Shown here: in pieces, positions 57,790 to 64,000 of the stretch | How positions within the stretch are numbered: the stretch's first letter is position 1 | Layout: the number at the start of each line of letters is the position of its first letter | Assembly (NCBI GenBank): GCA_944349595.1 | Contig: CALVNF010000005.1 | Coordinates: 33,839-97,838, forward strand | DNA: 64,000 nt | Direction: 5' to 3' | Origin: an uncultured Bacilli bacterium | Lineage (GTDB): Bacteria > Bacillota_I > Bacilli_A > RFN20 > CAG-826 | Made by a program: the position numbers and the translations under genes | Notes under the pieces: generated by a model | The model's database searches: none | The model's input: the letters and a program-made list of their open reading frames with translations, nothing else | What the model was told of the DNA's origin: nothing

Positions 57790-58798
57790 AGTATTAGTAA
57801 CAGGTGGAACTGGTTATATTGGCTCTCATAGTGTTGTTGAATTAATTAATGCTGGTTATGAGCCAATAATTGTCGATAATTTATGCAATTCTAAGATTCA
57901 AGTTTTAGATAGAATTGAAAAAATCACTGGCAAAAGACCAACTTTTTATAAAATTGATTGTACTAATGAAGAAGAATTTGAAAAAGTTTTTGTTAACGAA
58001 AAATTTGATAGCGTAATTCATTTTGCCGGTTTAAAAGCTGTTGGAGAAAGTGTTATAAAACCACTTGAATATTATCAAAATAATGTTGGTTCTGCATTAG
58101 TTTTATTAAAATTAATGAAAAAATATAATGTTAAAAATATTATATTTTCATCAAGTGCAACTGTTTATGGAGATCCAATTTCTGTCCCAGTATATGAAAA
58201 TGCAGAAATAAAACACGCAACTAATCCATATGGAGAAACAAAAATAATTATTGAAAGAATTATTGAAGATTTTGTTAAAGCAAATCCATCATTTAAAGGA
58301 ATTTTATTAAGATATGCAAATCCAATTGGCGCACATAAATCAGGATTAATCGGAGAAGAACCAATTGGAATTCCAAATAATTTAATGCCTTATATAACTC
58401 AAGTAGCAATTGGAAAATTAGATCATTTAAATGTTTTTGGAAATGATTATAATACCATTGATGGAACAGGAGTTAGAGATTATATTCATGTAGTTGATTT
58501 AGCAAAAGGCCACGTTAGTGCCCTTAAAAAATTTAAGGAAGACATAACTTGCGTTGCTTATAATCTTGGAACTGGAAGAGGAACAAGTGTTTTAGAATTG
58601 GTTCATGCTTTTGAAAAAGCAAATAATATTAAAATTCCATATGTTATTACTAAAAGAAGATTTGGTGATATTGCAATTAATTATTTAAGTGCTGAAAAGG
58701 CTTTAAAAGAATTAAATTGGAAAGCAAACTTAACAATTGAAGATTGTTGTAGAGATTCTTGGAACTTTCAAGTAAATAATAAGGATGGAATAAAATAA
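57779..58798 (+). CDS. galE: UDP-glucose 4-epimerase
   Basis: GalE interconverts UDP-glucose and UDP-galactose for glycolipids or surface polysaccharides. The 339-residue short-chain dehydrogenase shows the NAD fold 'VTGGTGYIGSH' (Gly9, Gly12, Gly15), 'FSSSATVYGDP', and the catalytic Tyr151-x3-Lys155 in 'NPYGETK'. 'LRYANPIGAHKSGLIGEEP' and 'YIHVVDLAKGH' complete the family pattern. The AAAGGAG site at 57764-57770 decides the ATG at 57779 over an upstream ATG at 57725. It may supply sugar donors to the GT4 and GT2 enzymes encoded at 11-15.7 kb. Confidence 0.94.
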   Translation: MNNKVLVTGGTGYIGSHSVVELINAGYEPIIVDNLCNSKIQVLDRIEKITGKRPTFYKIDCTNEEEFEKVFVNEKFDSVIHFAGLKAVGESVIKPLEYYQNNVGSALVLLKLMKKYNVKNIIFSSSATVYGDPISVPVYENAEIKHATNPYGETKIIIERIIEDFVKANPSFKGILLRYANPIGAHKSGLIGEEPIGIPNNLMPYITQVAIGKLDHLNVFGNDYNTIDGTGVRDYIHVVDLAKGHVSALKKFKEDITCVAYNLGTGRGTSVLELVHAFEKANNIKIPYVITKRRFGDIAINYLSAEKALKELNWKANLTIEDCCRDSWNFQVNNKDGIK

Positions 58799-59269
58799 AT
58801 GAAAAAAGTCATTATTATGTCAGGAATTCCTGGTTGTGGAAAGTCAACTTGGGCTAATAATTACATATTAAGTAATCCTAAAGAAAAAGTATTTATTGTA
58901 GCAAGTGATGAAATAAGAAAAGAATTAGGCGGAAAAGTTCAATACTTTGAAGAAGAAGATAAAGTTTGGAATATATTTTTAACTAGAACTAATAATTATG
59001 CCAAAGTATATGATGATGTTACTGTTATCATGGATGCAACAAATTTAACAAATCATTTTAGAAGATATTATTTTGAAAATACTAAAGAATTTGATAAACA
59101 TATTTTAGTTAATTTTAATTTACCACTTGAAAAAATTTATAAACAAAATAAATCAAGAAGTAGTGATAGAATTGTTAATGATGAAGCAATGCAAAGACTA
59201 ATTAATGAATATGAATTAATTGATGAAGAAACTAAAAAATTATTTGATGAATATATAGAAATTAATTAA
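58799..59269 (+). CDS. AAA_33-type P-loop kinase (polynucleotide-kinase-like)
   Basis: The 156-residue protein has Walker A 'GIPGCGKST' (9-17), a 'VASDEIRKEL' substrate strand, 'VIMDATNLTNHFRR' and a lid with 'NKSRSSDRIVNDEAMQRL'. This is the fold of T4 polynucleotide kinase and related RNA/DNA or small-molecule kinases. The substrate is unknown. It abuts galE with no gap and ends just before tRNA-Gln, marking the end of the ordinary chromosomal block. Confidence 0.78.
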   Translation: MKKVIIMSGIPGCGKSTWANNYILSNPKEKVFIVASDEIRKELGGKVQYFEEEDKVWNIFLTRTNNYAKVYDDVTVIMDATNLTNHFRRYYFENTKEFDKHILVNFNLPLEKIYKQNKSRSSDRIVNDEAMQRLINEYELIDEETKKLFDEYIEIN

Positions 59270-59282
59270 TTTTTATATTTAT

Positions 59283-59356
59283 TGCCATGTGGGCAAGAGG
59301 TAAGCCAAGTGGCTCTGAACCACTGATCCAAGGTTCGAATCCTTGCATGGCAGCCA
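59283..59356 (+). tRNA. tRNA-Gln(CTG)
   Basis: Cloverleaf: acceptor TGCCATG/CATGGCA with the T1-A72 pair usual for tRNA-Gln, anticodon stem AGTGG/CCACT with loop CTCTGAA (anticodon CTG), T stem CAAGG/CCTTG, discriminator G and encoded CCA. CTG reads only CAG, a rare codon in this AT-rich sequence. Confidence 0.9.
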
Positions 59357-59364
59357 TCTTTGAA

Positions 59365-59400
59365 AAACACCGATGATGTCTAGTCATTATAGGTTTTTTA
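59365..59400 (+). terminator. Likely terminator of tRNA-Gln
   Basis: An imperfect stem (AAAAACACC...GGTTTTTT with inner ATGATG/CATTAT) is followed by T-rich sequence. The pairing is interrupted, so confidence is modest. Confidence 0.4.
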
Positions 59401-59455
59401 CCTCAACTTGTTTTAATTATCTTAGTAGAGGGAAGGGAAAATTCAAAAGTGATTT

Positions 59456-59607
59456 ATGGGTATTTTTACAAAATTATTTAAACTCCACCTAATATCGAAT
59501 ATAGTTATGAAAACAATAACAAAGTATTTCTGGAATTTAATAAATTAAAAACCATTAAACTTTTCTTTAATGGTGAAAAGATAAAAACCATGCCTATAAA
59601 AAAATAA
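59456..59607 (+). pseudogene. Frameshifted small gene remnant
   Basis: ATG 59456 opens 'MGIFTKLFK', a common start of small bacterial proteins. The frame then shifts by -1 near 59482 and continues 'TPPNIEYSYENNNKV...FFNGEKIKTMPIKK' to a TAA at 59605-59607. Neither part alone is convincing, but together they have protein-like composition. A GAGGGAAGGG stretch lies 20 bases upstream. Confidence 0.35.
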
Positions 59608-59678
59608 TGTTGAAAAAAAGAATGAAAATAGTTAAAGAGATGTATTCTTTTATAAAAAAATAAAAACTTTTCTTTAAT
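59557..59678 (+). repeat. 15-bp direct repeat flanking the remnant's end
   Basis: AAACTTTTCTTTAAT occurs at 59557-59571 and again at 59664-59678, 107 bases apart. The second copy runs directly into the TTTTATGTCCTAA motif. Confidence 0.6.
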
Positions 59679-59690
59679 TTTATGTCCTAA
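59678..59690 (+). promoter_or_regulatory. Shared upstream motif, copy 1 (WYL gene)
   Basis: TTTTATGTCCTAA, 36 bases before the WYL gene start. It differs by one base from the copy at 61576-61588 before the first PolC-like gene, so it may be a common operator. Confidence 0.45.
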
Positions 59691-59726
59691 ATAATATCTT
59701 AGAATTTAGTTGAATGAGGGGTAAGC

Positions 59727-60611
59727 ATGTCAAAATTATCACAAGAACTGCAAGTTCTTTATTTCTTAAATGAAAGAAGAAAAAATAATAGATATACTAA
59801 ACTAAGTGAAATTTTAGATTATTTAGATTTAGATTATAATTCATCTAGGCACGTTAGACGTTATCTTTATGATTTAGATTTATCAGGCTTTTACATTGAA
59901 ACGAAAAGAGGATCGAATGGCGGATATATGTTACAAGATCCTCTTAGCGAAGGCTTGTTATTGATGCCAAATATCTCTTTAGCGATTCTACTTTCGATGA
60001 AACGTAATCAAAAGATAGAAGAAAGTTTAAAGGAATTACCAAATTATATTTCATCAAAATATATTGAAGGTGATAATGATTTATCCACAAAAACATTAGA
60101 TAATTTGTGTGATATCGTAAATGCAATTAAACATTGTTTCACTGTTGCTTTTAATTATAAAGATATCGTATCAAAAATAATAGTTGAACCATATAGAATT
60201 ATTTACACAAATCATTCTTATTATTTATATGGCATTAATAATAAAAAAATGAAAGTATATGATGTTTCATCGATGAATAATATAGAGCAGCAAAAGAAAT
60301 ATAAAAAAGATGAAACGATGGATGAGTATCTTAAAAATTCTTTAAACGACTATGGTGTAAAATTAACAAACAATAAAGCAACCTTAAAAGTGCGCTGTAA
60401 AGATAAAAATACTTTAAATAAATTTATTAAATATTTTGAAAACAAAGGGAAAATTAACGGCTTAGAATACGAAGTTAGTTCAAATAGCGAAAACGAATTA
60501 TTTTATCCGCTTTTTCGTATTTCTGCGGATGATTATGCTATTTTAAATGATGAATTTAAAGCTAATTACGTAGCTTATTTAGAAAAATACTTAACTGTTT
60601 TAAAGGGGTAA
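59727..60611 (+). CDS. WYL-domain transcription regulator
   Basis: The 294-residue protein has an N-terminal winged helix (residues 4-65: 'VLYFLNERRKNNRYTKLSEI' and 'SRHVRRYLYDLDLSGF'). A WYL domain (about 130-205) contains 'IVEPYRIIYTNHSYYLYGIN', in which the W-Y-L triplet reads Y-Y-L, and a WCX-like C-terminal extension follows. WYL proteins sense nucleic-acid or nucleotide ligands and often repress phage-defence operons (BrxR, CapW). Here it precedes a nuclease-like gene by five bases. A GAGGGG site precedes the ATG. The ligand and targets are unknown. Confidence 0.85.
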   Translation: MSKLSQELQVLYFLNERRKNNRYTKLSEILDYLDLDYNSSRHVRRYLYDLDLSGFYIETKRGSNGGYMLQDPLSEGLLLMPNISLAILLSMKRNQKIEESLKELPNYISSKYIEGDNDLSTKTLDNLCDIVNAIKHCFTVAFNYKDIVSKIIVEPYRIIYTNHSYYLYGINNKKMKVYDVSSMNNIEQQKKYKKDETMDEYLKNSLNDYGVKLTNNKATLKVRCKDKNTLNKFIKYFENKGKINGLEYEVSSNSENELFYPLFRISADDYAILNDEFKANYVAYLEKYLTVLKG

Positions 60612-60616
60612 AAATT

Positions 60617-61552
60617 ATGACACAAAAAGAATTAAAAGATAAATATGATGAAATTTTAAAAAATGATTATATAGGAAACAACAAATTAAAAAGCAACCAA
60701 TTTGGATATGTTATCTATAATAAATACAATAATTACTTTTCTAACCAAATGCTGGAATATTTTAAAACTGAACTAGGTAAACATTTTAAAGAATACGATA
60801 GTGGGAGTGGTCAAGAATTAACTCAAAAGAATGGTCAACCACCTAAGTTTTTATCAATAGGTTCAAGTTCGAACTTTTGTTTTTTCTCATTGAGAAATGA
60901 CGGGTTCAAATATTTTCTTAGGGAACTAGAAGGTGAAAACTATGAGATTATTAATTCAAACAATAAAGAAATTGAATTTGAAAAGAAACTAAAAATTATT
61001 CCTCGCGGCATAGCTAATTTAGATGCATATGTAAAAACTAAAAAATGCGAATACTTCTTTGAATGTAAATGTCACGAATTTTTTGATCTACACGACAAAT
61101 CTTTAAGTAAAAGTTATTTTAAAAAAGAACAAAATCTTTTTGTAACTGATGAAAAATTTAAAGAATGGTTTACTTCTGAAGGGGAAATTATATTTGGCAA
61201 AAATGGCATAGGCATTAATAAGAATAGTGGTTTTGATTTTAAACAATTTTGTACACATTTAATGGGAATAGAGAAAAATAGGAATAAAAATCTAACTTCT
61301 TTTTTAATTTATTATTACTGTTTACCAAAGAAAGAATCATTTATTAATGAACCTGAAATTAAAGAAAAGATTATTCAAACAATTAATGACACTTTAAGAA
61401 TACTAAATAGTGAAAAGTTAAAAACTTATTTTAAAGATTCTATAAAATTTCTCTTTTTTGTTAAATTTGATGGTCGTAGTAAAGAAATTGCAAGTAATAA
61501 AAATACCATGACTGCTGATGAATATTTAAAATATTTAGGTATAAAAGATTAA
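60617..61552 (+). CDS. Protein with PD-(D/E)XK nuclease-like motif
   Basis: I do not recognise the family with certainty. The 311-residue protein contains 'ANLDAYVKTKKCEYFFECKCHEFF', here given by its key positions Asp136 and Glu149-Cys-Lys151. This D-x12-E-x-K spacing after hydrophobic strands is typical of PD-(D/E)XK nucleases such as restriction enzymes. The flanking parts are helical and Lys-rich. An AAAGGGG ribosome site overlaps the end of the WYL gene, so the two are co-expressed. No methyltransferase is nearby, so it is not an ordinary restriction-modification pair. Confidence 0.6.
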   Translation: MTQKELKDKYDEILKNDYIGNNKLKSNQFGYVIYNKYNNYFSNQMLEYFKTELGKHFKEYDSGSGQELTQKNGQPPKFLSIGSSSNFCFFSLRNDGFKYFLRELEGENYEIINSNNKEIEFEKKLKIIPRGIANLDAYVKTKKCEYFFECKCHEFFDLHDKSLSKSYFKKEQNLFVTDEKFKEWFTSEGEIIFGKNGIGINKNSGFDFKQFCTHLMGIEKNRNKNLTSFLIYYYCLPKKESFINEPEIKEKIIQTINDTLRILNSEKLKTYFKDSIKFLFFVKFDGRSKEIASNKNTMTADEYLKYLGIKD

Positions 61553-61575
61553 AAAAATAATTTTTTATTGCGCCA

Positions 61576-61615
61576 TTTTACGTCCTAATACCTATGTTAT
61601 TTATATATAAGTAAC
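61576..61615 (+). promoter_or_regulatory. Shared motif copy 2 and near-perfect palindrome
   Basis: TTTTACGTCCTAA (61576-61588) repeats the motif upstream of the WYL gene. It is followed by a 20-bp palindrome with one mismatched pair, GTTATTTATATATAAGTAAC (61596-61615), which contains a possible -10 element. It is a good candidate operator and promoter for the two PolC-like genes. Confidence 0.45.
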
Positions 61616-61634
61616 TATGTATGAGGTGATGTAA

Positions 61635-62198
61635 ATGAACGATAATATTTATTTAAAAAGACTAAACTTTCTTAGCAAAACTAATGAAGTAAATTTTAAA
61701 AATATTCCTAAAAATGATTTAAATGTTTTAAATTTTATTTTTAAAAAAGGTAGTGGTTTTGCTATGAATGAATGCTTTAAGATTGATGAAGATGTCTTTC
61801 ATAATTTAGTAACTATTATTAATGCAAAAGATTTTGATGATTTAGTGTTTATTATTTCTATTTTAAATTCAAATTATTTTTCTTTTGATTTAGTAGAAAA
61901 GACACTAAAAAATAAAAAGCATTTCATGTTTTCTAGTGAAGAGGAACTACTAACATATCTTTTAGATAAAGAAATATGTCTAGAAAGTTCTAATAGAATA
62001 ATTGCCGATCTAGGTCATCTTTTTGAATGGGAAATACTTTTATTAGAATCAAGCGATATGAATGAAGATGAAATAGAAGTGATTAAAAATATCAAATCAT
62101 TGTCTAAAGAAAATGCTTCATTAAATGAAGCAAGTTACATCTACTTATTAGCGTATTTTAAATACTATTACCCCAATCAGTTTAGCAATTGCTTATGA
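61635..62198 (+). CDS. Small protein resembling the post-palm segment of DNA polymerase PolC (copy 1)
   Basis: The 187-residue protein follows the PolC order after the last catalytic palm aspartate. 'LNFLSKTN' then 'NIPKND' (10-28) matches the PolC 'LQDLSGID...IPTDD' stretch. 'NLVTIINAKDFDDLVFIISIL' (57-77, in parts) matches 'TTFSELVQISGL'. 'EELLTYLLDKEI' (103-114) matches 'DDIMVYLIYRGL'. 'VIKNIKSLS' (149-157) then 'EASYIYLLAYFKYYYP' (165-180) matches 'CKKIKYMF...AAYVLM..RIAYFKVHHP'. The catalytic Asp residues are absent. The PolC sequence is from memory. A GAGGTGATG site makes it a real gene start. Function is unknown. Confidence 0.6.
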   Translation: MNDNIYLKRLNFLSKTNEVNFKNIPKNDLNVLNFIFKKGSGFAMNECFKIDEDVFHNLVTIINAKDFDDLVFIISILNSNYFSFDLVEKTLKNKKHFMFSSEEELLTYLLDKEICLESSNRIIADLGHLFEWEILLLESSDMNEDEIEVIKNIKSLSKENASLNEASYIYLLAYFKYYYPNQFSNCL

Positions 62199-62248
62199 CA
62201 TTTTAAATTAAATTAAAAATTGAAATTATAAAAAGGAGTGAATGTTAA

Positions 62249-62887
62249 ATGAATACAAAAGAATTTAGCGAATTAGTAATTCAAATAAGAAAAGAAATAA
62301 GAAAAACGATTAATATAGGAAAAACTCTACATTTATTAGATAAACTTCGAAAAGTTACTCATACAAGATTGGATGATATTGATTTAGATTCCCTTATTAA
62401 ATCATTAAATAAATCGAATGAAGTGAAAGATGAATATCTATCAACTTTTTCTTCTAACTTCTTTAAGACATTATTAAGAGAATATAAGCCAAAAACATTA
62501 AAAGAATTATCTATCTTGGTAGGGATTGTCATTTCAAATGGAACGTATAAAAATAATGCTGAAATTTTGACTAAAAAAATAAACATTTATGACATTCCTA
62601 CTAACGTTGATGATTTAATCGATTATTTTGAAATAAAAGATGATAAAATAATTAATAAAATAAAAAGAAATAAGTTTGATGAAGAATATAAAACGTATAT
62701 TAAAGAACATAAGTTTCCTAAACAATACGCAAGTTGGGCCAAAGATTATGCATTAAAAATAAATTATCTTTTTTCTAGAAAAGAGATACTTTTGAAAACT
62801 ATTATTTCGCTTTATTTATTTTATTTTTTAACTGATAATCGTGAGTTATATTTTAACGCTCTTGAAAGCTTAAGTATTAAACGTTAA
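62249..62887 (+). CDS. Small protein resembling the post-palm segment of DNA polymerase PolC (copy 2)
   Basis: The 212-residue paralogue has the same order: 'LLDKLRKVTHTRLDDIDLD' (29-47), 'FFKTLLREYKPKTLKELSIL' (71-90), 'SNGTYKNNAEIL' (96-107, PolC 'SHGTDVWLGNAQEL'), 'VDDLIDYF' (120-127) and 'EEYKTYIKEHKFPKQY' (145-160, PolC 'EFEAEMRKHDVPEWY'). 'ALKINYLFSR' (168-177, PolC 'CKKIKYMFPK') completes it. No polymerase catalytic residues are present. It lies 50 bases after copy 1 with its own AAAAGGAGTG site, so both are translated from one message. They are not fragments of one broken polC, because they cover the same segment twice. Confidence 0.6.
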   Translation: MNTKEFSELVIQIRKEIRKTINIGKTLHLLDKLRKVTHTRLDDIDLDSLIKSLNKSNEVKDEYLSTFSSNFFKTLLREYKPKTLKELSILVGIVISNGTYKNNAEILTKKINIYDIPTNVDDLIDYFEIKDDKIINKIKRNKFDEEYKTYIKEHKFPKQYASWAKDYALKINYLFSRKEILLKTIISLYLFYFLTDNRELYFNALESLSIKR

Positions 62888-62945
62888 GAAAATGAAAGAA
62901 CAAATGAAAAATAATCATAAAAAAACTATTATTTCAATTCATTTT
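62887..62945 (+). terminator. Long interrupted hairpin after the second PolC-like gene
   Basis: GAAAATGAA (62887-62895) pairs with TTCATTTTC (62937-62945), and inner TGAAA-AATAAT/ATTATTTCA segments extend the stem. It starts just after the stop codon and is followed by TTATTATT, so it probably ends or stabilises the transcript. Confidence 0.4.
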
Positions 62946-62983
62946 CTTATTATTAGAATATAGAAAAAAAGCTTGGTTTCAAG

Positions 62984-62989
62984 TATAAT
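62984..62989 (+). promoter_or_regulatory. Candidate -10 box upstream of the AlbA_2 gene
   Basis: TATAAT 31 bases before the ATG at 63021. No good -35 or ribosome site is visible. Confidence 0.3.
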
Positions 62990-63020
62990 TAGCATAGTTA
63001 AGAAAGCAGCTGTTTTTATA

Positions 63021-64000
63021 ATGAAATACGAAGAAAGCGATAGAGTAGAACTTAAGCGAGAAATGATAAAAGATTTAGATAAGGAAATTATCGCTTTTTT
63101 AAATACTCATGGATGAACTATTTATATTGGCGTTGAAGATAATGGAAATGTAGTAGGCATAGCTCAAGAATTGAAAGACGAATATGATGAAAAAGTTTCT
63201 GCGATTCTTACTAATAACATTAAACCTAATAGTAGAAATAAAGTTGACTTTTCTTTTAATGAGGATGGTGTTCTTTCGATTCATGTAAAAGAAGGAGATT
63301 CAAAACCATATTATTTAACTGAAAAAGGTCCTAAACCTAGTGGGACATACATAAGAGTCGGAAGAAGCAAAAGACCTGTTACTGATGATGAAATATTAAC
63401 AATGATTCGAGATAGTAGTGGTTGGCTTTGGGAAAATCAAATATCTAATGAACAAGCTTTGACTTTTGATGTATTAACTAAATTTGCTAATAGGAAAAAT
63501 TTGGTTTTTAATCAATCTAAATATAAAACTCTTAAATTGATGAATAAAAAAGGTGAATTCACCAATGTTGGGTTGTTATTGAGCGATCAAAATCCTATCG
63601 AAGTTAAATTTGCTGTTTATGATAAAAATATGAACTTTAAAATTAAGAAAGAATTTCAAGGTTCCATTATTTCTATAGCAGATGAAATTTTGAATTACTC
63701 AGAATTGTTTAATGACACATCTGCAAAAATTATTCCTGGCCAAATATCAAGAGTAGAAACAAAATCCTATCCTGGTGCTAGTTTAAGAGAAGGAATAATT
63801 AACGCTATCTGCCATGCTGATTATTCTTTACCATCTAATATAAAAGTTGAATTTTTTAGAGATAAAGTAAGAATAATTAATCCTGGCAATGTTTATAATT
63901 CGACATTAGAGGCTGTTCTTGGCGGAGTACAAACGTTTAGAAATCCAGCATTAGTTAACGTTCTTTATAAATTAGGGTTTATAGAAAACTATGGTACAGG
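63021..64000 (+). pseudogene. Schlafen/AlbA_2-domain ATP-binding protein, interrupted by in-frame TGA, truncated by window edge
   Basis: Codons 1-31 give 'ESDRVELKREMIKDLDKEIIAFLNTHG' in parts, the classic AlbA_2 start. Codon 32 is TGA (63114-63116), where relatives have a second Gly of 'NTxGGTIYIGV'. The frame then continues open to the window edge with 'TIYIGVEDNGNVVG', 'SGTYIRVGRSKRP', 'PGASLREGIINAICHADYS' and 'VRIINPGNVYN', the HATPase/winged-helix half of the family. A single GGA-to-TGA change explains it. Elsewhere in the window TGA is a stop, so this is a nonsense mutation, a sequencing error, or read-through. Confidence 0.75.

Larger units (their letters stand above)
59357..59726 (+). 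other. Gene-poor junction between tRNA-Gln and the WYL regulator
   Basis: These 370 bases contain no intact gene. They hold the tRNA terminator, a frameshifted gene remnant (59456-59607), a 9-bp hairpin inside it (ACCATTAAA/TTTAATGGT, 59551-59574), a 15-bp direct repeat (59557-59571 and 59664-59678), and the motif TTTTATGTCCTAA just upstream of the WYL gene. The mix suggests an old integration junction. Confidence 0.6.

Noticed and set aside
59474..59490. TTTAAAC as a programmed -1 frameshift heptamer in the remnant
   Set aside because: The heptamer is not in the codon phase required for -1 slippage in the ATG frame, so simple gene decay is more likely.
63099..63284. Minus-strand open frame antisense to the AlbA_2 gene
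   Set aside because: The plus strand gives a clear family match and this frame has no motif or ribosome site.
63021..63400. TGA read as Trp (Mycoplasma code 4)
   Set aside because: tsaB, pcrA, ligA and ecfA2 end in TGA at positions that fit their families, and Trp is encoded by TGG throughout. The family residue at this site is Gly, not Trp.

Overview
The window is AT-rich, densely packed chromosome from a low-GC Gram-positive bacterium on the Bacilli/Mollicutes side of the Firmicutes (an uncultured, probably anaerobic, host-associated lineage). The evidence is the strong A/T bias, the ECF-truA and tsaE-tsaB-rimI-tsaD gene orders, Opp ATPases with very large inserts as in Mollicutes, and frequent promoter -10 boxes placed directly in front of start codons. 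TGA is a normal stop here (tsaB, pcrA, ligA and ecfA2 end with it), so the standard bacterial code applies, not the Mycoplasma code. Anaerobic metabolism is suggested by an iron alcohol dehydrogenase, an NfnAB electron-bifurcating transhydrogenase and a multidomain flavodiiron protein with its own rubredoxin domain.

Layout. 1-3.2 kb: membrane protein, nucleotide phosphatase (ntdP), NAD(P)H-hydrate dehydratase and a P-loop kinase. 3.3-7 kb: alcohol dehydrogenase and nfnA-nfnB. 7-9.4 kb: DUF1538 membrane protein with two P-II-like proteins. 9.4-15.8 kb: GH13 glycosidase, glycolipid-type GT4, a surface-anchored Ig-like protein, and a membrane protein paired with a processive GT2. 15.8-24 kb: CBS protein, dCMP deaminase, ecfA1-ecfA2-ecfT-truA and a heterodimeric ABC exporter. 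24-28.2 kb: flavodiiron protein, a short regulatory or antisense RNA locus, rimO, tRNA-Thr and a CarD-like regulator. 28.3-40.3 kb: oppABCDF, a DUF3899-like protein and an M6 metalloprotease lipoprotein, together a plausible extracellular proteolysis and peptide-uptake module. 40.3-43.1 kb: tRNA-Ala, an unknown lipoprotein and CvpA. 43.2-49.5 kb: t6A synthesis genes, asnS and a leftward set of membrane proteins. 49.5-59.3 kb: pcrA-ligA-gatCAB, a DUF1836 regulator, galE and a kinase.

From tRNA-Gln (59283-59356) to the right edge the window changes character. There is a gene-poor stretch with a frameshifted gene remnant, a WYL-type regulator, a protein with a PD-(D/E)XK-like nuclease motif, two tandem small proteins, and a Schlafen/AlbA_2-type gene interrupted by an in-frame TGA. 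By eye, both small proteins follow the non-catalytic segment of DNA polymerase PolC that comes after the catalytic palm aspartates. This combination behind a tRNA looks like an accessory, possibly anti-phage, island, and the stand-alone PolC-segment proteins are the most unusual thing in the window.

A second candidate for something undescribed lies between the flavodiiron gene and rimO. A promoter and terminator-like hairpin define a roughly 80-nt RNA whose sequence is complementary to a near-perfect Shine-Dalgarno site. That site precedes an 18-codon cationic, hydrophobic peptide on the other strand, and a perfect-consensus CcpA cre box follows it. All family assignments rest on motifs recognised by eye, with no database search.
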